A DNA stretch of 64,000 nucleotides from Leptospira bandrabouensis (GCF_004770905.1 NZ_RQHT01000014.1:806001-870000); one strand, 5' to 3'. Shown: positions 54,951 to 63,661, counted from the stretch's first letter. Numbers and translations are program-made. Notes: generated from the sequence alone by a model not told the origin.

Positions 54951-56295
54951 CTTTCCGAAAGTATACAGGAGAAATGGATGTTTTGGAATTCAAACTTTGA
55001 AATAAAATTAGATCTGTTTCTTTTTTTTCAAAGTAACGTTTGTCTGTATTACTTCCCAACCCCAAATCGGCAATGGGGATCCAACCATAACTTAAAAGGA
55101 AAATAGAGACAGAATCTTGAATGGACTTAGGTTTTCCTTTTTCAAAACGGATCATGCGAAATGGTTGTATTGGAACTCCCATTTCTTTCATTTTGTCTTT
55201 AAAATCATTTAAACTAATACTAGTTTGACGAGCTTGGTAAATCGCATCCAAATAGTCTCTTGGTAACAGTTTTAACTCTTCATTAGTTTTTTCATAAAAA
55301 GCAGTAACATCATTTGGATAAGTAGCTTCTTTATCTAAATATTCGTCGGTAACGTAGTATTTGATAAATTGGTTTTTTGAAGAAAACTTATACTTAACAA
55401 TTTGTTCTCCTGGTAAATCTTCGATGGATAGTTTTTTCAGGTGAACTCGATTTCTTTGAATAAAAGAAGGTTGGTAAGTTCCATCAGTAAATTTAACAGC
55501 ACGTATTCTTTGTTGTTCATTTGAAGGTGGGTGGAGGATGGCAATTTGAGCTTTGGAAAGAGAAACAGAGTCTAGTTTGAATTTTAATGATACTTCTAAA
55601 TTGTATTCTTCTTCACCAGAGGCAATGAACCTTTCAGTTTCAATGAAGGGAATATTTTTTATTTCTTTATTTTCTCGGTCAACCACCCATAGTTTTGAGC
55701 CACTTAACAAAACTCCACGTATCGATCGTAAGTTTGTTTTAATAGAACCCGTAATTTTCCCTGTTTTGGTATCATATCGATAGATACTATTATCAGCTGA
55801 ATCGGATATCCATAAAGAATCTCTACCATAACAGATATCACGTGGTCTTGTGCGATCTGTAAAAAATCCACCAATCATAAGAGAGGAAGACTGGTCATAA
55901 ATTTGAACCTTTCCTGAATCCAAATCTAAAATATAATAATAATTTCCAACACTTGCAATACCTGCAACGTTTGCGATTGGGATTTGGATTTTGTCTGTTA
56001 TCCCCCCTGAGTTAGGATCCAATTTCAAAATCTGTTTTGGGGCTACGACTAGGAGTTTTCCTTCTCGTGTATCAAAACTAATTCCACGAAGGTTTGCTAG
56101 ACCTAAATTAAAAATCTCTTGTTCCCCGATTTCATTGATTTTAATAATAGCACGACGATTGGTATCAATGTACCAAAAATTGACACCGTCCCATGCAAGC
56201 CCGTATGCTTTATCAGAAAGTTTATATTCTTTGCTCTCTTGGGCAAAAATTCCAGTGGAAATAAATATCAGTAAAAATATTAAAATACGAATCAT
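54895..56295 (-). CDS. exported beta-propeller (NHL/Vgb-like) protein
   Basis: This is a 466-residue protein. A Sec signal (IRILIFLLIFISTGIFAQ) is followed by about 200 residues of repeated propeller blades: AYGLAWDGVNFWYIDTNR, LRGISFDTREGKLLVVA, VAGIASVGNYYYILD, RDICYGRDSLWISDSADNSIYRYD and RGVLLSGSKLWVVDRENKEI patterns of roughly 40 residues. The C-terminal 230 residues are unassigned; one part resembles a transglutaminase-adjacent beta-sandwich seen before such domains, but no catalytic triad is visible. It overlaps the M50 gene by one base (TAATG). Location: periplasm or outer surface. Confidence 0.75.
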   Translation of the reverse strand: MIRILIFLLIFISTGIFAQESKEYKLSDKAYGLAWDGVNFWYIDTNRRAIIKINEIGEQEIFNLGLANLRGISFDTREGKLLVVAPKQILKLDPNSGGITDKIQIPIANVAGIASVGNYYYILDLDSGKVQIYDQSSSLMIGGFFTDRTRPRDICYGRDSLWISDSADNSIYRYDTKTGKITGSIKTNLRSIRGVLLSGSKLWVVDRENKEIKNIPFIETERFIASGEEEYNLEVSLKFKLDSVSLSKAQIAILHPPSNEQQRIRAVKFTDGTYQPSFIQRNRVHLKKLSIEDLPGEQIVKYKFSSKNQFIKYYVTDEYLDKEATYPNDVTAFYEKTNEELKLLPRDYLDAIYQARQTSISLNDFKDKMKEMGVPIQPFRMIRFEKGKPKSIQDSVSIFLLSYGWIPIADLGLGSNTDKRYFEKKETDLILFQSLNSKTSISPVYFRKDANSEWENLPAEITYKIK

Positions 56296-57221
56296 TAATT
56301 GAACCCGATGTTATGTGTTATCAGACGAAAAATATCCATCAGTAAAGAAGATTCTTCCAATTCGGATCCTAATATGATTGGTTTTGGTACAAAAATAACT
56401 AGGAATGATACTAACATGATAACCCCAAAATAAAATCGAAATTTTCCAATCCCAGCAACGGAATCATGAATGAAAGGATGTTCCACTTTAACCACATAAT
56501 AAATGATAAAACCCCAAAGTAACCAGGTAAAATGAATTAAAGCAAATACTAGAAAAGCTGTGAATAGGATATGAATCCATTTGCGGTAACCTTCACCAAA
56601 CATAGAATAAATGACATGACCGCCGTCCAATTGTCCAAATGGTAACAAATTTACTGCAGTAATCAAAAGACCGACCCATCCTGCTTTTGCCAAAGGATGC
56701 GCCTGTATATCCATTGTAGAAAAATCGATAGGTCCTAAAATCCACTGACTCGTAATATAAGTGAATAAACTATCTCCAAAAAATAAAAAACCTGACCTGT
56801 CAAAATTAGGTGGTATTTCTATCACTTTCGAAAGGCTTATACCGACTAACCAAGCAATCATCGAGAGTATTAAACTAGCAGTTGGTCCTCCAATTCCAAT
56901 ATCGAATAAAACTTTTTTATCGGGAATCTGTTGTTTAATTTGAATGACAGCACCCATAGTTCCGATAGGACCCACAGGTAATGGAATAAAATATGGCCAA
57001 GTCGTTTTGACTCCATAAAATCGAGCAGGTAAATAATGCCCCATTTCATGAGCAAATAAAATGAATAGAAGTGACACTGAATAGGGCCAATTCTCAAAAA
57101 ACATCAGTTTATAATTCTCTAATGTTTGAGGCACTTGTGGATTTAAAAAAATATCAGAATAAGTTAATGTAAAAAATGTAAGAATGAATAAAAGGATGTG
57201 TAATGTTTTTTTTGATTCCAA
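56295..57221 (-). CDS. site-2-protease-like M50 membrane metallopeptidase
   Basis: This is a 308-residue polytopic protein with about seven hydrophobic segments. The zinc site is HEMGH (His58, Glu59, His62), and the second motif NLLPFGQLDGGH (near 190-201) supplies the Asp ligand. The arrangement without PDZ domain is like the short plant EGY/bacterial YUP-type S2P group. Such proteases cleave membrane-bound regulators. It begins at a TTG and is first in an operon with a propeller protein and a lipoprotein, which may be substrates or partners; this is inferred. Confidence 0.87.
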   Translation of the reverse strand: MESKKTLHILLFILTFFTLTYSDIFLNPQVPQTLENYKLMFFENWPYSVSLLFILFAHEMGHYLPARFYGVKTTWPYFIPLPVGPIGTMGAVIQIKQQIPDKKVLFDIGIGGPTASLILSMIAWLVGISLSKVIEIPPNFDRSGFLFFGDSLFTYITSQWILGPIDFSTMDIQAHPLAKAGWVGLLITAVNLLPFGQLDGGHVIYSMFGEGYRKWIHILFTAFLVFALIHFTWLLWGFIIYYVVKVEHPFIHDSVAGIGKFRFYFGVIMLVSFLVIFVPKPIILGSELEESSLLMDIFRLITHNIGFN

Positions 57222-57352
57222 ATTCGGAACAACCTAGAAATTTATTTCTACTCGAAAGGATAAATAACTGAGTTATAGAATCAATGATAAACCCGATCTG
57301 AATCAGAAATTTGACTCAATCTTTAGACTCTGAACTAGATTCAGATGAAAAC

Positions 57353-57574
57353 TTAGTTTCTGATCCTTTGGAAAAACTGTGTCATTTCCGGATGAATTGG
57401 CAAAGTTGATTCTTTTTTGTAGATTCCACGAGGGGAAAATATTCTTCCTAAATTTGGGTCTTTTGAATCCACTGAACAAGTGGATTTTCTGTACGCACTC
57501 CAAACTTTAGTTCCATTAAATCTTTCCCAACTCTCGGAAAAGTTGACTCGTCTAAATAGTAATTTTAAAACCAA
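57353..57574 (-). CDS. possible small protein or gene remnant (73 aa)
   Basis: This is the only plausible gene in the 360-base spacer before cysE. The frame begins with a TTG right after a stop codon and lacks a Shine-Dalgarno sequence. Still, its codon choice (AGA, GGA, TTT TCC, AAA) matches the neighbours, and the peptide (SAYRKSTCSVDSKDPNLG, PRGIYKKESTLPIHPEM) reads like a real, soluble protein. It could be an intact small gene or the end of a decayed one. I recognise no family. The cysE promoter candidate lies inside its 5' end. Confidence 0.3.
   Translation of the reverse strand: MVLKLLFRRVNFSESWERFNGTKVWSAYRKSTCSVDSKDPNLGRIFSPRGIYKKESTLPIHPEMTQFFQRIRN
57543..57571 (+). promoter_or_regulatory. 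predicted cysE promoter
   Basis: TTGACT (57543-57548) and TAAAAC (57566-57571) are separated by 17 bases, ending ten bases before the cysE ATG. Confidence 0.35.
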
Positions 57575-57581
57575 CTAATCA

Positions 57582-58298
57582 ATGTTTGAAAATATAAAAA
57601 TTATCAAAAAATTTGACCCGGCTGCAAAATCCTATTTGGAAATTGTCCTTTGTTACCCTGGTCTCCATGCCCTTTGGCTTCATAAATTTGCTCATTTACT
57701 TTATAAACTTCGTTTACCAATCATTCCCAGACTTGTGAACTACATTAGTAGGTTTTTGACCGGAATCGACATCCATCCTGGTGCAAAAATTGCTCCAGGT
57801 GTATTTATCGACCACGGTTCTGGAGTTGTCATTGGAGAGACAGCCATTGTTGGCAGCGGTTCTCTAATTTTCCAAGGAGTGACTCTTGGAGGAACAGGAA
57901 AGGAATCAGGCAAACGTCACCCAACCATTGGAAAAAACGTTGTGATCGGTGCGGGAGCCAAAGTGCTTGGAAACATTATTGTAGAAGATCATGTCCGTGT
58001 TGGTGCCGGGTCAGTTGTGATGAGAAATGTTCCCGCAGGATGTACTGTGGTCGGTATTCCGGGGAAAGTTGTCAAAGCAGGTGACGTTGCCTCTGATAGC
58101 GTAGAACAAATGTTAGAACACAATCAAATGCCGGATCCCATTGCTAAAGTTTTTTCTGTATTATTGGAAAAGGTGGAAACCCAACAGCAACTCATTAACA
58201 AATTATATGAGAAACAACAACTGTTAGAAAAAGCATCTGACGAGGCTCCAGAGAACGATCGTTTTATCCAAGAATTCATCCATGGAGACGGAATTTAA
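57582..58298 (+). CDS. cysE: serine O-acetyltransferase
   Basis: This enzyme makes O-acetylserine from serine and acetyl-CoA, the first committed step of cysteine synthesis. It has 238 residues. The N-terminal helical part is short. The left-handed beta-helix contains GIDIHPGAKIAPGVFIDHGSG pattern repeats (57-77), VIGETAIVG, GVTLGGTGK and KRHPTIGKNVVIGAGAKVLG, with the catalytic Asp/His in FIDHG and RHPTIG. The C-terminal 50 residues form an added Gln/Glu-rich helix beyond the usual feedback tail. It overlaps the convergent lipoprotein gene by four bases. Confidence 0.94.
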   Translation: MFENIKIIKKFDPAAKSYLEIVLCYPGLHALWLHKFAHLLYKLRLPIIPRLVNYISRFLTGIDIHPGAKIAPGVFIDHGSGVVIGETAIVGSGSLIFQGVTLGGTGKESGKRHPTIGKNVVIGAGAKVLGNIIVEDHVRVGAGSVVMRNVPAGCTVVGIPGKVVKAGDVASDSVEQMLEHNQMPDPIAKVFSVLLEKVETQQQLINKLYEKQQLLEKASDEAPENDRFIQEFIHGDGI

Positions 58299-59179
58299 AA
58301 TTCTTTTAAAAGTTCCGTTTTTTTACGGTCATATTCTCCATCAGTGATGAGTTTGTTTTTTCGCATTTCTTCTAATGCCTTTAATTTTTCAGGAACTGAC
58401 TTCCACTGTTCTAACGGCGGATTAATTTCATCTTCCTTGGGGTACCGAAAAAGAGGAGGGTTTGGCATCAATTCTGGAACATTAAAAACAATAATATTTC
58501 CATAAATCGCATTTTTACTTCGACTTTTATCTTTATACAAACTAGTTTGCTGCCGGTCACGTAACCAAAGTTCAGGCCTATAGATTGGTTGTATCGGCGA
58601 TGGATGAAAAATCACCCAGTCCTCAAAAGAATATTGTGTTTGGAAAGTGATATTCGTATTCATTTCATGAAACAACAATACCAAACCATTTTCCGTGCTG
58701 AGAAAATAAAAACTGGTTTTTAAAATTTTAACATTGGGTGAGAGAATATCATCTAATTTAAAAATGCAAAGATAGACCTTTGGTTCTTCGTTCTTTCCTA
58801 TTTTTTCAGCAAACTTTTGAATTTCAGGAAGGTAGGCTTCCGGAACCAATACATCCCAATCCTCATACGCAAGAACACCTCGTTTGTATTGAATTGATTT
58901 TAAAACGGTAGTTAGTTCATTAAAATTATTAGAGTTAATTTTAAGCAAAGATATCTCGGTTGGAAATATTTTTTTCCATTCCTCTTCCTCCACTTCGAAA
59001 AACGCTATGGAAGCAGAAGAATCAATCAATTTGATTTTGCGGGAAAAACTAGAACACCCCAAAACAAAAAAAAATAGAATCAAAACGCAGAAAATTTTTG
59101 CACTTGCCGTTAATGGATTTATGAATAGGCTAAAATCTGTGTCGCGATTTGTAATATTTCTTTTAGCAGTGGTATTCAT
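58295..59179 (-). CDS. SHOCT-domain lipoprotein
   Basis: This is a 294-residue predicted lipoprotein: a hydrophobic segment (KIFCVLILFFFVLGC) ends in a lipobox Cys near residue 42, after an unusually long N-region. The final 30 residues (LKALEEMRKNKLITDGEYDRKK pattern, 262-283) are a SHOCT helix pair, a small oligomerisation motif. The middle is unassigned. The start ATG at 59179 lies inside the divergent thioredoxin-like gene, so the two coding regions overlap head to head by up to 59 bases unless one starts later. No later canonical start keeps the signal peptide. Confidence 0.72.
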   Translation of the reverse strand: MNTTAKRNITNRDTDFSLFINPLTASAKIFCVLILFFFVLGCSSFSRKIKLIDSSASIAFFEVEEEEWKKIFPTEISLLKINSNNFNELTTVLKSIQYKRGVLAYEDWDVLVPEAYLPEIQKFAEKIGKNEEPKVYLCIFKLDDILSPNVKILKTSFYFLSTENGLVLLFHEMNTNITFQTQYSFEDWVIFHPSPIQPIYRPELWLRDRQQTSLYKDKSRSKNAIYGNIIVFNVPELMPNPPLFRYPKEDEINPPLEQWKSVPEKLKALEEMRKNKLITDGEYDRKKTELLKEF

Positions 59180-59636
59180 ATCTCAAGAAAAATGGGAAGC
59201 ACAGCCCATGCCACAATTTCAGATGAAGGACCAATATGGGCAATCGTATTCTGATAGTTCTGTGAAAGGAAAACCTGTTGTTTTGATGGGATGTTTCCTT
59301 CGGGACTTAGAACTTTGTCGAAAACAAGGCCGAAAACTATATTGGAAAATGCAGAATTTGCTTTGGAAAGATAGTTCCAAAGTTCATTTTTTACTTTATT
59401 TGGATTTTCAGGAAACAAACAAACTAGTGGAAAATTATTTAGAAGAATCCAAAACAAAACAATATGAAAGTATTCTTTTAGATCGTAAAGGACATCTTAC
59501 AGTTGGTCTAACCAAAGGTGAATCCTACTTACGGATTTTTAATAAATCAGGCAAATTGATTTCATCATCCTATCAGGAAGAAATGGATGAAAACCTCATC
59601 CAAGAAATATATGGAATTCTTAAAAAAGAAATATAA
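59121..59636 (+). CDS. exported thioredoxin-fold protein without a CxxC motif
   Basis: This is a 171-residue protein from the ATG at 59121 (a GTG at 59139 is possible). The signal peptide (SRFVIFLLAVVFISQ) is followed by MPQFQMKDQYGQSYSDSSVKGKPVVLMG, the usual AhpC/SCO-like opening. The active-site region reads GCFLRDLELCRK: two Cys separated by seven residues rather than CxxC or CxxxC. LRIFNKSGKLISS near the end corresponds to the cis-Pro strand region. It may be a redox-inactive or metal-binding member. The next lipoprotein gene overlaps its 3' end by 50 bases. Confidence 0.7.
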   Translation: MNRLKSVSRFVIFLLAVVFISQEKWEAQPMPQFQMKDQYGQSYSDSSVKGKPVVLMGCFLRDLELCRKQGRKLYWKMQNLLWKDSSKVHFLLYLDFQETNKLVENYLEESKTKQYESILLDRKGHLTVGLTKGESYLRIFNKSGKLISSSYQEEMDENLIQEIYGILKKEI

Positions 59637-60834
59637 CTTACAAAAATCTTTATTCTTCATTATAGTAGTTTTTACTGTTTCGAATTGTTTTCAAAAAAAT
59701 CAAAACTACTATGAGTTTTGGAAAGGTTATGATCACTTACAACGCTCTATTAAATCTACCTCGAAAAACGAAGTTTATTTTTCTGCTCTAGCAGGTAGTC
59801 TTAGTGAAGAAAACGAAGCATTATTACAAAAAACAGCGGATGGTTACCCGTTTCTTTCCCTGTATGGGAGCATAGACAACCAACAAAATTGGAATCTAAA
59901 TTGGAACGAACCAATTCCACCAAAATATGATTATCTGGCAAAAGTTACTTTCACTCCAAAACTTTGGGAGGAAAGAGAAATTTACACAGTCGAAAGAAAA
60001 ATCATTCACAAACTCAATGGCTATCAACCTAGAGATTTTTTTAAATGGTTACATGATTTTGTTTTTGCGATCAATGACCACAACGCCTATCAGTCATTAA
60101 AGTCAACTTCACAAAACTTGCAGTTCCTATGTAGCGCAATGCAGTGCCATGTAACCGAAAATGCGGAATGGCATACTTTAGAATTTACTATCAATGAAGA
60201 TACAAAGGCAAAGTTTCCTGGTTTTTACCAAAGAACTGGCTCGCGGTTAGAAAAAACCAAATTGAATCTGGAAATTTGGGATAAATTTAATCCCACGCAT
60301 AAATTAAAAATTACCAATCAAGGTAAAACTATCCAATTTCATTTTCCAGTGAATCCACCTTCGGATTATTTTCTTTCACCAAAAGAAATTCGTTTTTTAG
60401 GTGATATTGAAATCAAATCCTTTGGAATTACTGTAAAAATCCAAAACTTAGAATATAAACTCAAAACTACCTTTGATAAACAAACTGATACACTCGACGG
60501 ACATTTTGTTCGCATTGGGAAGAAAGAAATTAATGGAAATTTTTTCTATGTGATTCCCCAAGGATTTGTGAATTTTTTTATCCCTGGAAATATGGATGAA
60601 TACTTTAACGAGTTTTTTACCCTACTCATCCAAGGAACCCAAGGTAGAGGTGGATCACAAATTCACGCTACATTCAGAAAAACAGAACGTGGGCAAATCA
60701 ACACCATAACTACTTATAATGAAATCAAACGAAAACGTTTTTCTTTGTTTGGTGGCGATGATTCCCAAAAAGCAAGTAACGATTTTGATTTTTATGCCTC
60801 CTGGGAAGAAGCTATGTTGTTAGATTTAAAATAA
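59587..60834 (+). CDS. predicted lipoprotein of unknown function
   Basis: This is a 415-residue protein. The ATG at 59587 has AGGAAG six bases upstream and lies within the previous gene. The signal (KSLFFIIVVFTVSNC) gives a lipidation Cys near residue 34. The body is beta-rich, with two Cys in FLCSAMQCHV. No family is recognised. The C-terminus (IQGTQGRGGSQIHATFRKTERG) resembles outer-membrane or periplasmic beta structure only loosely. Coupling with the thioredoxin-like gene suggests a shared envelope role. Confidence 0.7.
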   Translation: MKTSSKKYMEFLKKKYNLQKSLFFIIVVFTVSNCFQKNQNYYEFWKGYDHLQRSIKSTSKNEVYFSALAGSLSEENEALLQKTADGYPFLSLYGSIDNQQNWNLNWNEPIPPKYDYLAKVTFTPKLWEEREIYTVERKIIHKLNGYQPRDFFKWLHDFVFAINDHNAYQSLKSTSQNLQFLCSAMQCHVTENAEWHTLEFTINEDTKAKFPGFYQRTGSRLEKTKLNLEIWDKFNPTHKLKITNQGKTIQFHFPVNPPSDYFLSPKEIRFLGDIEIKSFGITVKIQNLEYKLKTTFDKQTDTLDGHFVRIGKKEINGNFFYVIPQGFVNFFIPGNMDEYFNEFFTLLIQGTQGRGGSQIHATFRKTERGQINTITTYNEIKRKRFSLFGGDDSQKASNDFDFYASWEEAMLLDLK

Positions 60835-60892
60835 TAGCTTCGTCAAAGAAAATACAAACCATCGATTGTTAAAAAACCGATATTGGACTTAA

Positions 60893-61498
60893 CTAAGAAT
60901 TGATAAAGTTCCTTAGTAAGTCCTTACCTTCTTCTGAACCAAATGATTCGGGATGAAATTGGACTCCTTCGATTTTAAAAGTTTTATGACGAAGGCCCAT
61001 AATTTCCCCCTTCCCTTCCCCCGCAGAAACTCGAGCTGTAATTTCTAAATCCTTAGGGAGCGTTGATTCTTTTGCCACCAAGGAATGATAACGCATAATT
61101 TCTATTCCTTGTGTTAAACCAGAAAACACACCCTTTCCATCGTGTTCAATGGGTGAGAGTTTTCCATGCATGGCTACATTAGCACGAACTACCTCACCAC
61201 CAAACACAGTCGCCATTCCTTGCATTCCAAGACAAATGCCAAGTACCGGTGTTGTTTTTCCTAACTCTTTAAGAATATCCGCGCTCACACCAAAATAAGC
61301 AGGGTCTGCTGGATGGCCGGGACCAGGAGAAATAATAATCTTATCGTAGTTAGCTGACTTGATCCATTCAAAAGGTTTTTCATCGTTTCGGATGACATCC
61401 AATTGAAAAAGTTCCTCTCTTTCTTCGAGGATTTCGCCTACAATTTGGTAAAGATTGAATGTAAAAGAATCATAATTATCTAGAATGAGCACTTTCAT
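60893..61498 (-). CDS. trpG: anthranilate synthase component II (glutamine amidotransferase)
   Basis: This is a 201-residue glutaminase subunit giving ammonia to TrpE. It shows LILDNYDSFTFNLYQ, SPGPGHPADP, the catalytic Cys in VLGICLGMQ, and the His/Glu in GVQFHPES. It lies 67 bases behind trpE in the same direction, the basis for calling it TrpG rather than PabA. A dual role in folate synthesis is possible, but the window has a second copy at 36850-37419. Confidence 0.88.
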   Translation of the reverse strand: MKVLILDNYDSFTFNLYQIVGEILEEREELFQLDVIRNDEKPFEWIKSANYDKIIISPGPGHPADPAYFGVSADILKELGKTTPVLGICLGMQGMATVFGGEVVRANVAMHGKLSPIEHDGKGVFSGLTQGIEIMRYHSLVAKESTLPKDLEITARVSAGEGKGEIMGLRHKTFKIEGVQFHPESFGSEEGKDLLRNFINS

Positions 61499-61565
61499 TT
61501 TGGTTTCTCCGTTTTCTTATTTTACCGGCAACTTCGTTTTGTCATTTTCGTAGTTCATTAGCGCA

Positions 61566-62948
61566 CTAAGGAGCTTTATGCAAATCTAAAGCTTTGCGAA
61601 CCGATGCCATTTTGTTGATGATTTCTTGGTATTCATCTTCTGGTTTGGAATCAAAAACAATTCCTCCCGATGCACGAACAAATCCTTTGTTTCCATTCAC
61701 AAAAAAACTTCGAATCGGAATGGCAAAGGTACAATCGCCATTCAAACCAAAACTTCCCACAGCTCCGCCATAAGGACCACGTGGCGATTTTTCAATGCGT
61801 TCAATGATTTTCATCGATTCAATTTTTGGTGCACCAGAAAGTGTTCCTGCAGGAAACGAAGAGGCAAGTCCCGAAAACATATCTTCTTTGGAAGATAAAA
61901 TTCCCACTACTTCACTAGAGATATGTTGCACATGGGAAAACCGTTTTACATCAAAACGTCTACGCACTTTCACTGTGCCAAATTTTGCCACTCGCCCCAC
62001 ATCATTTCGATGGAGATCAATTAACATATTGTGTTCTGCAATTTCTTTTGGGTCGGTTAAAAGTTTACGTGCAAGAAGAGTATCTTCTTTAGCATCAACA
62101 CCACGTTTGGTGGTCCCTGCCAAAGGAAAAGACTCCATTTCTCCTTGTCGTAATCGAAAAAGTAATTCTGGGCTGGCACCTAAAATGGCGCGGCTTCCAA
62201 ATTTTACATAATACATATGAGGCGAAGGATTGATTTCCCTTAGCGTTTCATAGATCGCTAATGGGTTTCCATCTACTGTGTAAATTTCTTCAAATCCAAT
62301 TTGGCATTGAAAAGTGTTACCTGCTTTTACTTCTTCTAAAGCCTCCTCCACCATTTGTTTATGAACTTCTTTAGACAAACCTGCTTTTAATAGAGAAACC
62401 TTTACTTTTGGTTTTTGGGATTTTTCTTTGCCCGCATCCTCTAAGATTTGGTTCACTTCTTTGGTACGATTAGTTCCATTATCAAAATAGATAAGTTCAC
62501 CAGTAAATTTGTCATAAATCAGTCCATCCAAATACAAACCAAAAATCATCGCAGGAAAATCAGGATGTGGTTCGAGTTTCAATTTTGGCTCAAAGAATTG
62601 CATACTTTGATAACCAAGGTAACCAACAAATCCACCCGCATAACTAATGCTTAGCGAATTGTAATCGGTGAGTTCCCGCAGAGCAAAATAGGGATTCTCA
62701 ACAGAATACTTTTTTCCATCAATTTCTAAAACCCCAGGTTCTCCCAAAATAAGATGAGATGGCTCGAATCCTATCACAGAGTAACGTGAATCGTATTGGT
62801 TATCTCCAGCCGATTCGAGTAGAAAACAATTCTCATATTTCGCTTCTATGACCCGAAAGAGTTCCCAAAACTCGATTCCTTCCGGTAACGATAAAGAAGT
62901 ATAATTTGGTTTTTTAGGGATCTTAATTTTAGGAAGTGTTTGGCTCAT
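61566..62948 (-). CDS. trpE: anthranilate synthase component I
   Basis: This is a 460-residue chorismate-utilising enzyme that makes anthranilate for tryptophan. The C-terminal half carries LAGTTKRGVDAKEDTLLA, EHNMLIDLHRNDVGRV, the TrpE-type FPAGTLSGAPKI (PabB proteins usually read PGGSITGAPK), PYGGAVGSFG and RASGGIVFDS. The N-terminal third is divergent, and LLESAGDNQYDSRYSVIG gives the Leu-Leu-Glu-Ser site used for feedback by tryptophan. The start ATG follows ACAGAG by five bases. A perfect palindrome lies in the short upstream spacer. Confidence 0.9.
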   Translation of the reverse strand: MSQTLPKIKIPKKPNYTSLSLPEGIEFWELFRVIEAKYENCFLLESAGDNQYDSRYSVIGFEPSHLILGEPGVLEIDGKKYSVENPYFALRELTDYNSLSISYAGGFVGYLGYQSMQFFEPKLKLEPHPDFPAMIFGLYLDGLIYDKFTGELIYFDNGTNRTKEVNQILEDAGKEKSQKPKVKVSLLKAGLSKEVHKQMVEEALEEVKAGNTFQCQIGFEEIYTVDGNPLAIYETLREINPSPHMYYVKFGSRAILGASPELLFRLRQGEMESFPLAGTTKRGVDAKEDTLLARKLLTDPKEIAEHNMLIDLHRNDVGRVAKFGTVKVRRRFDVKRFSHVQHISSEVVGILSSKEDMFSGLASSFPAGTLSGAPKIESMKIIERIEKSPRGPYGGAVGSFGLNGDCTFAIPIRSFFVNGNKGFVRASGGIVFDSKPEDEYQEIINKMASVRKALDLHKAP

Positions 62949-62969
62949 AAAAACTCTGTATTAGGTACC

Positions 62970-62988
62970 AAGATTCATTTTGAATCTT
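62970..62988. promoter_or_regulatory. perfect palindrome upstream of trpE
   Basis: AAGATTCA and TGAATCTT form an eight-base perfect inverted repeat with a three-base centre, 22 bases before the trpE ATG. It lies between the sodB terminator and trpE. It may be an operator or a small RNA hairpin. Confidence 0.4.
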
Positions 62989-62998
62989 TTAATGAAAT

Positions 62999-63033
62999 AA
63001 AAAAGGCAGGTCCGGATTCCGGAACCTGCCTTT
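62999..63033 (-). terminator. Rho-independent terminator after sodB
   Basis: Read on the reverse strand, AAAGGCAGGTTCCGG pairs with CCGGACCTGCCTTT (one bulged T) around a three-base loop and runs into TTTATT. It lies 25 bases after the sodB stop, and separates sodB from trpE. Confidence 0.82.
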
Positions 63034-63057
63034 CGACGTGTGAATTTGAATCCGTTC

Positions 63058-63633
63058 TTATTTTAAGTTTTGGTTTGCGAAGTCCCAGTTTACTAAATTC
63101 CAGAATGCTTCTACGTATTTTGGACGAGCATTGCGGAAATCAATATAGTAAGCATGTTCCCAAACATCGATGGTCAACAAAGATTGGAGTCCATCTTTCA
63201 AAGGGCTTCCCGCATTGCTAGTGTTTACGATTTCTAAACCGTCACCTTTTTTAACAAGCCAAGTCCAACCAGACCCAAAGTTTGTGATCGCAGATTGTGA
63301 AAACTTTTCTTTAAACGCATCAAAAGATCCAAAGGATTTTGTGATTAAATCAGCAACAGCACCTGTAGGAGCTCCGCCACCCTTAGGGGAAAGGGAATGC
63401 CAGTAGAAAGTGTGGTTCCAAATTTGCGCTGCATTATTAAAAATTCCACCAGATGATTTTTTTACAATCTCTTCAAGTGTTGCATTTTCAAACTCTGTTC
63501 CTTTGATAAGGTTGTTAAGGTTTGTAACGTAAGTTTGATGGTGTTTTCCATAGTGAAACTCTAAAGTTTCAGGTGAAATGTGCGGAAGAAGTGCATCCTT
63601 TGCATAAGGAAGTTCTGGGAGTTTATGTTCCAT
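63058..63633 (-). CDS. sodB: superoxide dismutase, Fe type
   Basis: This is a 191-residue cytoplasmic superoxide dismutase. Metal ligands are His27 (LEFHYGKHH), a His in [10 protein letters not shown] (near 74), and Asp and His in IDVWEHAYY (near 157 and 161). [16 protein letters not shown] and FGSGWTWLV point to Fe rather than Mn. AGGAGA stands six bases before the ATG. A promoter candidate and strong terminator make it a single-gene unit. Confidence 0.96.
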   Translation of the reverse strand: MEHKLPELPYAKDALLPHISPETLEFHYGKHHQTYVTNLNNLIKGTEFENATLEEIVKKSSGGIFNNAAQIWNHTFYWHSLSPKGGGAPTGAVADLITKSFGSFDAFKEKFSQSAITNFGSGWTWLVKKGDGLEIVNTSNAGSPLKDGLQSLLTIDVWEHAYYIDFRNARPKYVEAFWNLVNWDFANQNLK

Positions 63634-63661
63634 GATCGGTCTCCTGATGGATTCAAGTGTA

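Noticed and set aside
57303..57503. 66-codon reverse frame overlapping the 73-codon candidate before cysE
   Set aside because: It is the shifted frame of the better candidate and has less host-like codon use.
61795..62211. 138-codon forward frame opposite trpE
   Set aside because: Antisense shadow; Ser/Arg-rich composition and no ribosome site.
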